The translations under genes and the position numbers were made by a program. A DNA stretch of 64,000 nucleotides from Spirochaeta sp. UBA5339 (GTDB lineage Bacteria; Spirochaetota; Spirochaetia; DSM-2461), in assembly GCA_002408085.1 (NCBI GenBank), contig DHQL01000009.1, positions 1-64,000 of the forward strand. Reading direction: 5' to 3'. Within the stretch, counting starts at the first letter, position 1. Each line of letters starts with the position of its first letter. Shown here piece after piece: positions 47,597 to 56,464 of this stretch. A model generated the notes under the pieces. It was not told the DNA's origin. It made no database searches and saw only the letters and a list, made by a program, of their open reading frames with translations.

Positions 47597-49591
47597 TTGA
47601 AAGACTATATTTTTATTGATCAGGATCTGGATGTTCTCAAGGCGGAGTGTAGCGGGAGCAAGTCTGCCGTCTATAAAAGACTGATCAATCACTGTGAAAG
47701 CTATTTCGGTCAGATTCTGCCCGAAGAACACCCCGCTGCCAGTACCACCTACATGGGTATCGCCATGGCAAACCTGTCACTGGCCTGGCTCCTCAGCGGA
47801 GATGAAAAATATCTGACCGAAGCCAGACGCTGGCTCTTCAGCTGCGTCTCCTATCCTCACTGGGGAAATGCCCACTTGGTTGATGTGGACCTTTCAGCTG
47901 CCTGGATTCTTTTCGGCATGGGGATCACCTACAGCTGGGTGAAGGGAGAACTCTCTGATGCTGAAAGGGCTCTTGTGAAAGAGAAGATGCTCCTTCAGGG
48001 CAGACGGATGTATGACTTCAAGATCGAGACAGAAGGGGAGGGCTGGTCCACCAACTTCTGGCAGAATCACAACTGGATCAATATGACCGGTCTGGCTTCC
48101 ACCGCTTATGCCCTTGTTGATGAAGAACCCTCTGTCCAGGACTGGATCGCCGAAGCAAAGAAGAACTTTGATATCGTCTACTCTGTGATGCCCGAAGACG
48201 GGAGTGACTATGAGGGTGTTGTCTACTGGCGATACGGTGCCATGTGGCTCTTTATCTATGCTCACCTCCTGAAAGAGCGGGAAGGAATTGACTACTTTAA
48301 AACCTGCGGCTTTCTGAAGAACACCTTTTCCTACCGTCTTTATCAGGCGGCTCCCAATCTGGAAGAGCAGATAAACTTCGGTGACGCCCACGACAGGCGG
48401 AGCGGTCACTCCACAGCCATCTACTACAAGACCGCTGCAGAATACAGAAACGGTCATGCTCAGAAGATGGGAAATCTGGTAAGGGATGAATTTCTGATAA
48501 GTGAAGCTGAAGGATCCAAGGTAAAACCTGGAATCCTGCCTGAGTGTTTCTTCGAGGTCCTGTTTTTCGACAGTACAGTGGAAGAGGAGGAGTTCACCAC
48601 TCTACCCCTGAACAAGTATTTTGAAGACCTGGGTCTCTTTGTCATCCGCTCCTCATGGGACCGGGATGCCACCCACTTCTCCTTCAAGTGTTCCAGACCC
48701 GGCGGCAGAAAACAGTGGGATCTGCTCTGGAAATTTAAAAGAGAGATGAACTACAACTGCTTCGGCCTCTCTCATCAGCACCCCGACAATAACTCCTTTA
48801 TCCTGAATCACGGGGGTGAATTTTTTGCCATTGATGACGGATACAACCGGAATGTGAAGGCTTCCGACCATAACACAGTTCTTGTAGACGGGCGGGGTTA
48901 TGTAGATGAGGGCCGGAACAATATATGGAAAAACTATACACCTGAAATGTACGGCGATGTGGTGGCCTGCACCCGGGAGGAAGGATTTACCCATGTCTGC
49001 GGTGAAACGGCTTCTGTCTATCAGAAGGATCTGGAGCTGCAGCACTTCTTTCGCCATTTTATCCACACAGGCTCCTCCTGGTACTTTCTGGTGGATGAGC
49101 TCAAAAGTGCTCTTCCCCATAAATACACCTGGCAGATGTACGGTGATATTCATCCCGAGGCTTCATCCAGAGGATATCATTACAGAATTAACAGTGCTGC
49201 TCTCGGGGTATATCAATTCTCTGAGGTCCCTCTGCTTCCAGAATATACAGAGAACACCGTACGGGCCGTTATGACGACTCAGGAGCCTGATAAATTCACC
49301 GAAACCACCATGAAGGGACTGACCTTCACCAACAAAGAGGCCGTTCCCGAGCTCTCCTTTATCACCGTTTTCGCACCCGGAGATCCTGAGAGGATTAAAG
49401 AGGGAATAAGAGCTATTGAAATACCCGGGGGGTACGGTGCGGCTCTTCCCGGAGATTCCGGAGGAGCTGAGGAGCATATTCTCTACTCGAGAAGCGGAAA
49501 TATCACCTATCTGGATAAGAATATTAATGCTGTCCTGCTGCTGTGCCGGGTCAGGGATAATCAAGTAATTTCTTTAAGGAAAATAATATAA
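47597..49591 (+). CDS. heparinase II/III-family lyase (first copy)
   Basis: 664 residues from TTG 47597, with GAGGG five bases upstream. The helical (alpha/alpha) toroid (~1-380) contains STNFWQNHNWINMTGLAS (~155-172) with the catalytic-type Asn-His. The beta-sandwich part has FGLSHQHPDNNSFILNH (~395-410) and KASDHNTVLVDG, which hold the His residues of the family. No signal peptide, so it acts in the cytoplasm on imported oligomers, cleaving uronic-acid linkages by beta-elimination. It is the first gene of the operon; the ABC transporter follows after 2 bases. Confidence 0.88.
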   Translation: MKDYIFIDQDLDVLKAECSGSKSAVYKRLINHCESYFGQILPEEHPAASTTYMGIAMANLSLAWLLSGDEKYLTEARRWLFSCVSYPHWGNAHLVDVDLSAAWILFGMGITYSWVKGELSDAERALVKEKMLLQGRRMYDFKIETEGEGWSTNFWQNHNWINMTGLASTAYALVDEEPSVQDWIAEAKKNFDIVYSVMPEDGSDYEGVVYWRYGAMWLFIYAHLLKEREGIDYFKTCGFLKNTFSYRLYQAAPNLEEQINFGDAHDRRSGHSTAIYYKTAAEYRNGHAQKMGNLVRDEFLISEAEGSKVKPGILPECFFEVLFFDSTVEEEEFTTLPLNKYFEDLGLFVIRSSWDRDATHFSFKCSRPGGRKQWDLLWKFKREMNYNCFGLSHQHPDNNSFILNHGGEFFAIDDGYNRNVKASDHNTVLVDGRGYVDEGRNNIWKNYTPEMYGDVVACTREEGFTHVCGETASVYQKDLELQHFFRHFIHTGSSWYFLVDELKSALPHKYTWQMYGDIHPEASSRGYHYRINSAALGVYQFSEVPLLPEYTENTVRAVMTTQEPDKFTETTMKGLTFTNKEAVPELSFITVFAPGDPERIKEGIRAIEIPGGYGAALPGDSGGAEEHILYSRSGNITYLDKNINAVLLLCRVRDNQVISLRKII

Positions 49592-49593
49592 AA

Positions 49594-50592
49594 ATGGAAA
49601 AAGTAGAAAAAATGACAAAGACATCTGTTGCCCCCTCTTCTGATTCCTCTGATAACAAGCTTGTCGGTTATCTGCAGGCTGTCAGAAAGGACTGGCGCCT
49701 TTATGTGCTTCTTCTGCCCATGGTTCTGTGGTTCCTTCTCTGGATGTACAAGCCCATGGCCGGACTCCTGATTGCCTTCAAGAACTACCAGCCCAACCTG
49801 GGAGTAATGGGCAGTGACTGGGTAGGCTTTACAAACTTCGAAGCCCTTATAAGCGGACCATTCTCTCTCCAGTTCTGGCGTGCATTCCGGTCCACATTTC
49901 TTATCAGCCTTTACGGATTGATATTCGGTTTTCCTGTGCCCATCATCCTCGCCCTCTTCTTCAGTGAAATGGGGAACAAGGTATACAGGAATGTGGCCCA
50001 GACCTTCACCTACCTGCCGCACTTTCTTTCGGAAGTAACTATTACAGGGCTGGTACTTACCCTTTTCTACAAAGGTGAGGTCGTTACAGGGGTTCTGGCT
50101 AATCTGGTTTACCAGTTGAATCTTGTCCCCGAAGGAACACGGCTCTTCCAGAGCGCCGCCTACTTCCGGCCACTCTTTATTATGACGGGAATCTGGAAGG
50201 AGTCGGGATACAGTTCCATCGTATATTTTGCCGCGATAATGGGCATCTCTCCGGTTCTTTATGAGGCGGTTAAGGTCTCCGGCGGAAACAAACTGCAGGA
50301 GATTCGCTATGTGACCATCCCCGGAATGGCTCCGACTCTGATCATCATGATCATTCTGAGAATCGGTCAGATGCTCTCCATCGGATATGAGCGTATCATC
50401 CTGCTCTACAACGAAAATACCTATGCCACCGCCGACGTCCTATCCAGTTTCGTCTATAGAATCGGACTTCTTGAGAGCGGCAATACGGCCCTGGGGGCCT
50501 CGGCCGGTATGTTTAACGCCCTGATCGGGTTTGCCCTGGTAATGGGTGCAAACTTCATTACCCGACAGGTTTCAGAAACCAGTCTGTGGTAG
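49594..50592 (+). CDS. LplB-type sugar ABC transporter permease
   Basis: 332 residues, six transmembrane helices, binding-protein-dependent transport family. The EAA loop that docks the ATPase is EAVKVSGGNKLQEIRYVTIPGM-like (positions ~224-245). It follows the heparinase gene after 2 bases. It resembles LplB/aldouronate permeases that import acidic oligosaccharides. Works with the following LplC-type permease. Confidence 0.93.
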   Translation: MEKVEKMTKTSVAPSSDSSDNKLVGYLQAVRKDWRLYVLLLPMVLWFLLWMYKPMAGLLIAFKNYQPNLGVMGSDWVGFTNFEALISGPFSLQFWRAFRSTFLISLYGLIFGFPVPIILALFFSEMGNKVYRNVAQTFTYLPHFLSEVTITGLVLTLFYKGEVVTGVLANLVYQLNLVPEGTRLFQSAAYFRPLFIMTGIWKESGYSSIVYFAAIMGISPVLYEAVKVSGGNKLQEIRYVTIPGMAPTLIIMIILRIGQMLSIGYERIILLYNENTYATADVLSSFVYRIGLLESGNTALGASAGMFNALIGFALVMGANFITRQVSETSLW

Positions 50593-50602
50593 GAGAGAAA
50601 TA

Positions 50603-51466
50603 ATGGAACGTTTAAGCAGAAGTGAAGTCATTTTCAAGGGAATCTCCTATGCACTGGTAACAATATTCGCCCTGGCTGCCCTCTATCCCGTAATCTATGC
50701 CTTTTCCGCATCCATCAGCGGAAAGGTCGAGTATGAGGCGGGGCATGTAATCCTGTGGCCCAGGGGAGTCAATTTTGAAGTATACAAGCTGATCTACAAT
50801 GACAAGGGATTCTGGATCTCCTATATCAACACCCTGTTCTATACCGTATTCGGTACGATCTGGAGCATGTTTGTTTCCGTAACCGGAGCCTATGTTCTGA
50901 CCAAGAACCGCCTTCTGTTCAAGAAGCAGTTCAATCTCTTTGTGGTCTTTACCATGTGGTTCAATGCGGGAATCATCCCCATGTACCTGAACTATGTAAA
51001 TATGAATGTAAACAACCGCTGGGGAATTGTGGTGGCTTTCGGTGTTCAGGCCTACAATATCATCCTCCTTAGAAACTATTTCAGTGCTATTCCAATGGAG
51101 ATTGAGGAAGCAGGACTGGTTGACGGTGTTAACGAGTTTCAGCTTCTGGCAAAGATCTTTCTTCCAATGTCCAAAGCGGCTCTTGCCACAGTAACCCTCT
51201 TTTATGCCACAACGCGGTGGAACGGTTATTTCTGGGCCAGAATTCTGCTTACGGACCCCCTGGAACTGCCTCTGCAGGTCTATATGAGAATCCTTGTTGA
51301 GAACTATCAGGCCATGATCGACGATATGGGAGACTTTCTTCCCTATGCCGCCGACTCATACGCCTATGCCATTCTTGTATGTTCAATCATACCCGTACTC
51401 ATAATCTATCCCTACATCCAGAAGTATTTCTCCAAGGGTGTAAATATGGGCGGAGTAAAGGGTTAA
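50603..51466 (+). CDS. LplC-type sugar ABC transporter permease
   Basis: 287 residues from ATG 50603 (AGGAGAG six bases upstream; the frame is open upstream but overlaps the previous gene). Six transmembrane helices with the EAA motif EEAGLVDGVNEFQLLAKIF (~165-183). It pairs with the LplB-type permease to form the transmembrane channel. Confidence 0.93.
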   Translation: MERLSRSEVIFKGISYALVTIFALAALYPVIYAFSASISGKVEYEAGHVILWPRGVNFEVYKLIYNDKGFWISYINTLFYTVFGTIWSMFVSVTGAYVLTKNRLLFKKQFNLFVVFTMWFNAGIIPMYLNYVNMNVNNRWGIVVAFGVQAYNIILLRNYFSAIPMEIEEAGLVDGVNEFQLLAKIFLPMSKAALATVTLFYATTRWNGYFWARILLTDPLELPLQVYMRILVENYQAMIDDMGDFLPYAADSYAYAILVCSIIPVLIIYPYIQKYFSKGVNMGGVKG

Positions 51467-51480
51467 AAATGTTTTTACAT

Positions 51481-51500
51481 CCGGAACCCCCGGGTTCCGG
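51481..51500 (+). other. hairpin before the solute-binding protein gene
   Basis: CCGGAACC/GGTTCCGG, 8-9 bp with a tiny C-rich loop, 22 bases before the ATG at 51523. No T run. A likely mRNA processing or stability element. Confidence 0.65.
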
Positions 51501-51522
51501 AGAATGAAATGAAGGAGATAAA

Positions 51523-53511
51523 ATGAAAAAGTTACTAAGTATTTCTATGGTTCTGATGACGGCTCTTTTTCTAAGCGGATGCGTCAAGTCTGAATTGCCC
51601 TCGGCGGGAGCTGCCGGTTCAAAGAGCACAGGAGATGTCGTTCTGTCTATGGATGAGGTTGCCGACTCCATTGATATTATTTTCGCCATGGGCAACAACG
51701 CCCGGACAATGACCTATCAGCAGTCAACACCCCTGACCCTGCCCGACGGCAAGGTTGTCACACAGGGTGAACTGAAACCCACCTGGCAGTATATTTCCAG
51801 TGAGCTTGGATTTGCTATCCAGGACAAAACCGTTCAGGATCAGAAGGCTACGGAGATGGTGGATATCTCTGCGGCAACATCCTTCAGCCAGGCCACCATC
51901 TTCGGAGGAAACAGCATTGCCAATGACCTGATGGACTACGGTGCCCAGGGTTACTTTATCAACCTGAAGGACTACATGGACCTGATGCCCGATGTAAAGG
52001 CCTATCTTGAAGCCAACCCCAATGTGGCCAAGGCGATCACCGCCTATGACGGCGGCATCTACCACCTTCCCTATGTTGCTGAAATCGACAACTATGCCAG
52101 AGTCTACTGCGCACGGCCCAGCTGGGTGAAGCTGCTTCTTGACGGCGGGAGCCTGGAACAGGAGACCGAGTCTCTCAGCGTATCCTATCCCGGTTACTGG
52201 GACAGATATGACAGCAATGTAATTGATCTGCAGAATGAAGCCGCCGCCGGTGGAGCTCTGGACAGAGACAGCGCCCTGAGCGTTCTTAAGGCGTACATTG
52301 CCGAGACCCACCCCGGTCTGGAGAAACCCTCTGACCTCTACCTCGGCAGCAGTGCTGTTTATGATATCGATGAGCTTATTGCCCTGTGGAGGGTTATCAA
52401 ACTCTCTCCCAACACTCTCTCTAAAGCCGTTACCGGATCTGTTGTACCCAATGCCATCATCTCTCCCTACTTTGTCAGAAAGTCTGACTACCGGGATGAT
52501 CTGCTTCGCATGATCAACTACTTTGACGGTGAAACTGTACACGCCTCCGACTCCTATGAGGCCCGCCTCTACATCGACGGAAAGGGCGATATGTCCTACT
52601 CCTATGCGGATGAAGACTTCCTCTCCAAGCTTGAGTATGTGAGAGACTGGTATGCAGAAGGACTGATTCACAGTGAGTTTGCAGACAAGTCCGTTAAGAC
52701 AGAATTTCGCAAGACAATGTATTTTTCTGATGATGTACCTGGTCAGAGACAGTTTGGTTTTATGACCTTTGACTGGATTGCCTCCACAACCAAGGGCAAT
52801 GATGATGTTCTTGTTGTTCTGCCTCCTGTTACAACCATCTCCGATGCGGGGATCAACGACTTTGTTCACTTTGTTGAAAACTCCAGAGTGATCAAGCCCG
52901 ACGGCTGGTCCATCTCTGCCAGAGCCAGCGAAGGCGAACGGAATGCCGCAATTCTGCTCTTCAACTACATGTTTACAGAAGCTGGAAACCAGGTTCAGAA
53001 CTACTCCATCCCTCAGATTGTTGAGGAAAATGAGAAGTTTATGGGTCCTGACGGAACAGAGTATGCCAAGTTCAAACCCTGGATCTTTGATGCTGCCGGT
53101 GAATACAAGAGCGGTGATGTTTCAGGATTCCTGAGAGACTTTATGGGATCACATCTCCCCCTGGGATACCAGAAGGAGATCGGATTCGAGCTGCAGTACA
53201 CCTCTGAAAGCGGATTCGAATCCTGGGATATCTATACCCAGGCCGGTGTTATCACCAGATCCTACAACTCTGAATATCCCGCCCTGGTGCTGATGCCCCC
53301 TGCCATCTCTCTGAACGATCAGCAGGTTGCCAGAATCGGCAGAACCGCGGTCAGCGATCAGCAGGTTGAGAAAATCTTTGTCTATATTGTCGGCGGAGAC
53401 ACAGCCGTCGGCGGAGCTGCCGAACTGCGCAGGCTCTACGAAGAAGCCGGAATCGAGGACTACATAAGAGTCTATAAGGATGCTTATGACCGGATGATGG
53501 CAGACAGCTGA
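51523..53511 (+). CDS. LplA-type solute-binding lipoprotein
   Basis: 662 residues with the lipobox LSGC (Cys at ~20), so it is anchored in the membrane and exposed to the periplasm. The large size, with alternating strands and helices, and TSESGFESWDIYT- and RRLYEEAGIEDYIRVYKDAYDRMM-like C-terminal segments are typical of LplA/YtcQ-type proteins for oligo-uronides. It brings substrate to the LplB/LplC permease pair. AAGGAGA precedes the ATG and a stable hairpin lies on either side of the gene. Confidence 0.9.
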   Translation: MKKLLSISMVLMTALFLSGCVKSELPSAGAAGSKSTGDVVLSMDEVADSIDIIFAMGNNARTMTYQQSTPLTLPDGKVVTQGELKPTWQYISSELGFAIQDKTVQDQKATEMVDISAATSFSQATIFGGNSIANDLMDYGAQGYFINLKDYMDLMPDVKAYLEANPNVAKAITAYDGGIYHLPYVAEIDNYARVYCARPSWVKLLLDGGSLEQETESLSVSYPGYWDRYDSNVIDLQNEAAAGGALDRDSALSVLKAYIAETHPGLEKPSDLYLGSSAVYDIDELIALWRVIKLSPNTLSKAVTGSVVPNAIISPYFVRKSDYRDDLLRMINYFDGETVHASDSYEARLYIDGKGDMSYSYADEDFLSKLEYVRDWYAEGLIHSEFADKSVKTEFRKTMYFSDDVPGQRQFGFMTFDWIASTTKGNDDVLVVLPPVTTISDAGINDFVHFVENSRVIKPDGWSISARASEGERNAAILLFNYMFTEAGNQVQNYSIPQIVEENEKFMGPDGTEYAKFKPWIFDAAGEYKSGDVSGFLRDFMGSHLPLGYQKEIGFELQYTSESGFESWDIYTQAGVITRSYNSEYPALVLMPPAISLNDQQVARIGRTAVSDQQVEKIFVYIVGGDTAVGGAAELRRLYEEAGIEDYIRVYKDAYDRMMADS

Positions 53512-53530
53512 ATCTCAGGTAAATAATATG

Positions 53531-53557
53531 GTCTGCCGGTCTTTCCGGCCGGCAGAC
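53531..53557 (+). other. hairpin after the solute-binding protein gene
   Basis: GTCTGCCGG (53531-53539) / CCGGCAGAC (53549-53557), a perfect 9-bp stem with a 9-base loop, no T run. Confidence 0.7.
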
Positions 53558-53583
53558 TGTAAGGAAATACAACAGGATAAAAA

Positions 53584-54093
53584 ATGAATATATCAACTTT
53601 AAAAATACAGATCCTATTCAGCCGCATTGCAGTGGTCTCAGCGGTGATTCTGTCAATTTTTTCACTGGGGTTTATGACAGATTTCTACCATCTTTTTATG
53701 GATGGAAACAGTGATATGTACAGCTATTTCAAGGACTTGCAGATCCTGAACAATGCGGTATTCCAGGCAAGTGTGATTTTCCTGGTACTCTCCTTCTTCC
53801 TGAAGGGATTCGATATAAACAAGAAAGCAGCCGGTAAATACGGAGTAATCTTTACTCTGATTCTTGCCGTGATAAATATATTCAACTCAGTCAGTATATT
53901 CGGCCTGAACGGCTACTTTATCGGAGAGTACAGACTCTTTGATTTTTCTGATCTCGGAGGTTATGAACCTTCAGTTCTTCCCTTTGTGCTGATCTATGTG
54001 CTTTTTTCCCTGGCTGCGGCTGTTTCTGTCACTCTTTTTGCACTGACCGGATACAACTTCATAAGCAAACGGAAACAGGAGGCTGACAAATGA
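53584..54093 (+). CDS. small four-helix membrane protein A (unknown)
   Basis: 169 residues with four predicted transmembrane helices (~10-32, 60-80, 91-115, 132-155) and short charged loops. No known domain was recognised. It is encoded between the binding protein and the ATPase and overlaps the next membrane-protein gene by 4 bases. It may be an accessory subunit of the transporter or a channel partner. No sequence motif shows a catalytic function. Confidence 0.65.
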   Translation: MNISTLKIQILFSRIAVVSAVILSIFSLGFMTDFYHLFMDGNSDMYSYFKDLQILNNAVFQASVIFLVLSFFLKGFDINKKAAGKYGVIFTLILAVINIFNSVSIFGLNGYFIGEYRLFDFSDLGGYEPSVLPFVLIYVLFSLAAAVSVTLFALTGYNFISKRKQEADK

Positions 54094-54491
54094 TAGACGA
54101 AAGACTCAGGTTTGAAAAAAACAGAACACCATATCTGCTTATTCTCCTTTTTATTGGTCTGAACACCCTGTATTCCATACTGATACTCAATGCAATGGCT
54201 GCTGTAGCGTCACTGGGAGTATTTGTGATTCTGACCATTGTTCTGCTGCTTCTGGGGTTTCTGGTTGCTGTAAAGGTTCATATGTACTCCATTTCCTGGA
54301 GCTATGGGGCCATTGTCCTCGGTATTTTTCAGATCAGCCGGATTCTGTTCACAACCAATAATCTGGAGGGTATGACTGCAGTTTTGATGAACGGGGTACT
54401 TCTTTCTTCCGGTGTACTCTGTGCTGCAGCAGGTTTGATCTCCCGGAGAATATCCATAAAACGTAAAAAACTCCTTGCAGGACGTGTGTAA
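54090..54491 (+). CDS. small four-helix membrane protein B (unknown)
   Basis: 133 residues with four hydrophobic helices (~14-32, 34-60, 68-85, 95-115). It overlaps protein A (4 bases) and shares one base with the ATPase start (TAATG), so all three are translationally coupled. No recognised family. Its tail is Arg/Lys-rich, in keeping with a cytoplasmic C-terminus. Confidence 0.65.
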   Translation: MIDERLRFEKNRTPYLLILLFIGLNTLYSILILNAMAAVASLGVFVILTIVLLLLGFLVAVKVHMYSISWSYGAIVLGIFQISRILFTTNNLEGMTAVLMNGVLLSSGVLCAAAGLISRRISIKRKKLLAGRV

Positions 54492-55582
54492 TGACAGATT
54501 TAAGTATAAAGAACATAAACAAGATATATTCCGGCGGTGTCCATGCGGTAAAAAACTTCACCATGGAAATAGAGAAGGGTGAGTTTATTGCCTTTGTCGG
54601 CCCCTCGGGATGCGGTAAATCCACCATGCTCCGGATGATCGCCGGGCTCGAAGAGATCTCAGAAGGGGATCTTGTGCTTCAGGGCAAACGGATCAACGAT
54701 GTGGCTCCCGCCGACCGGGATATAGCCATGGTGTTTCAGAACTATGCCCTCTTCGGAAATATGTCAGTCTATGAGAATATCGGTTTTCCCCTGACTATCC
54801 GCCACACCGGCGGGGATGAAATCTATGAAAAGGTCATGGAATCCGCCGAGACCGTAGAGATTCTCAACGAACTGAATAGAAAGCCCAAACAGCTCTCGGG
54901 AGGCCAGAGACAGAGGGTCGCCATCGGCCGTTCTCTTGTTCGGCATCCCAAGGTCTTTCTTATGGATGAACCTCTGTCCAACCTGGATGCCAAGCTCAGG
55001 ACCCAGACAAGGAAGGAGCTTGCCGCTCTTCATGAACGCCTTGGCAGTACCTTTATCTATGTAACCCATGATCAGGTCGAAGCAATGACAATGGCTGACC
55101 GCATAGTGATTATGAATCAGGGTGTTGTACAGCAGATAGGTTCACCCAACGAGGTGTATATGAATCCCGCCAATATATTTGTGGGCGGCTTTATCGGAAG
55201 CCCCGCCATGAATTTTGTGGATGGTCATCTGGAGGATCGGAATTTCAAAAGTGCTGATTTAAGCATTCCTGTCCCTTCGGATCTGAGAGAGTTTACCGAT
55301 CCCTATAACAGCAAAAAGCTTGTCCTGGGGGTCCGTCCCGAGAACTTCCGTCTCGAAGGGGATGACGCCTATAAGATGAGATGCCGTGTAGACATCATCG
55401 AGTATCTGGGATGTGAATACATCGTTCACTTCACCCATGGGGATCTAAAGTACAGAGCCAGACTGAATGTAGGCTATCTGGATGCAAAAATCGGTGATGA
55501 TATTGATCTTTTTATAGACCCCAGGGGGGTCCGCTTTTTTGATGCAGACACCGAGTTCAGCATTCTTAAGGACAGAACATGA
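54491..55582 (+). CDS. ABC transporter ATPase (MalK/UgpC family)
   Basis: 363 residues. Walker A GPSGCGKST (~36-44), signature LSGGQRQRVAIGR (~136), Walker B VFLMDEPLSNLD (~157) and the H-loop YVTHDQVEAM (~192) are all intact. A C-terminal OB/TOBE domain (~240-363) with LGVRPENFRL identifies it as a carbohydrate-importer ATPase. LplABC-type operons usually lack an ATPase gene and use a shared one; this operon has its own. It overlaps the next small membrane gene by 4 bases. Confidence 0.95.
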   Translation: MTDLSIKNINKIYSGGVHAVKNFTMEIEKGEFIAFVGPSGCGKSTMLRMIAGLEEISEGDLVLQGKRINDVAPADRDIAMVFQNYALFGNMSVYENIGFPLTIRHTGGDEIYEKVMESAETVEILNELNRKPKQLSGGQRQRVAIGRSLVRHPKVFLMDEPLSNLDAKLRTQTRKELAALHERLGSTFIYVTHDQVEAMTMADRIVIMNQGVVQQIGSPNEVYMNPANIFVGGFIGSPAMNFVDGHLEDRNFKSADLSIPVPSDLREFTDPYNSKKLVLGVRPENFRLEGDDAYKMRCRVDIIEYLGCEYIVHFTHGDLKYRARLNVGYLDAKIGDDIDLFIDPRGVRFFDADTEFSILKDRT

Positions 55583-55974
55583 AAGAAATGATTTTTAAAA
55601 CTTCCCGGTTTATTGTATTCGCCGTGGCACTGGGACAGCTTGCTCTGTCACAGGTGCATATTGCTGTTATTACCCGGGTATTCGATTCATCCATAGGGTT
55701 TTACCTGTTCCTCTTTGTTATTTCGGGACTGGTAATGGGATTCAATACCTCTGCTATTCACAGCGGAAGTAGAATCCCCCTTTTTATTGCCGGCTGCGCC
55801 GCTTCTCTGGTGACGGGTCTTCTCTATCTGAGGATGCTGATAGCCGATGTGCTGGCAGGAAACCTTCTGACCTGGCCGGATATCCATCTCTCCCTGATCT
55901 ACTCCATCGGAGCCATGACTGTGTACCTTGCCGGTACGGTCTCTCTTCTGGCAACAAGGAATTATGATGATTGA
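55579..55974 (+). CDS. small four-helix membrane protein C (unknown)
   Basis: 131 residues with four predicted transmembrane helices (~10-30, 38-60, 66-88, 100-122). It overlaps the ATPase gene (ATGA) and the following gene by 11 bases. No known family seen. Its size and position mirror proteins A and B on the other side of the ATPase. Confidence 0.65.
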   Translation: MKEMIFKTSRFIVFAVALGQLALSQVHIAVITRVFDSSIGFYLFLFVISGLVMGFNTSAIHSGSRIPLFIAGCAASLVTGLLYLRMLIADVLAGNLLTWPDIHLSLIYSIGAMTVYLAGTVSLLATRNYDD

Positions 55975-56464
55975 AAGAGATGAAATCAGAAAGAAGCAGT
56001 ACCGCGAAAAAAAGAAGACAGCGGTTTATGTCTTTCTGATCCGCTGGTGGTCCGTGGGAGCCGTCTATTTCTTTATAGGCTGGGGTACTCCTCTGGGGCG
56101 GTATCAGTCAATTCTTGATCTGGTCTTTTTTCTGGGACTGGCTATAGGGATTTTTCATACCCTGATTGTCAATCCCGCATTGAAAATGCTTTTTAACTAC
56201 GGCTGGTATAAACCATATAGCAGCTCCTCCTTCATAGAGAGGCTGGTCTGCAGGGTTAAGGACTTTTCCCTGGCCTTTACCGGGGTCATTGCGGTGAGCC
56301 AGATCTATAGAGGAATCAACACACTGGCCGTCAGTTTGTTCGGTCTTTCCCGGGAGACCGTGTTTCTGCCGGGTGAGCCCATTCTCTTCGGATTGTTTTA
56401 TACAGTAATAATTACAGTCATCCTCTTTACAGGATCACTGATATTCAAAAGGAATAACAGTTGA
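55964..56464 (+). CDS. small four-helix membrane protein D (unknown)
   Basis: 166 residues from ATG 55964 (AGGA four bases upstream; a second ATG follows at once). A basic N-terminus (about residues 5-18) precedes four transmembrane helices (~20-42, 50-70, 95-115, 138-158). It overlaps protein C's gene and ends in TTGA shared with the second heparinase. No recognised family. Predicted to sit in the inner membrane. Confidence 0.65.
   Translation: MMIERDEIRKKQYREKKKTAVYVFLIRWWSVGAVYFFIGWGTPLGRYQSILDLVFFLGLAIGIFHTLIVNPALKMLFNYGWYKPYSSSSFIERLVCRVKDFSLAFTGVIAVSQIYRGINTLAVSLFGLSRETVFLPGEPILFGLFYTVIITVILFTGSLIFKRNNS

Noticed and set aside
51724..52869. 381-codon minus-strand ORF inside the LplA-type gene
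   Set aside because: Mirror of a well-supported lipoprotein gene in a plus-strand operon.
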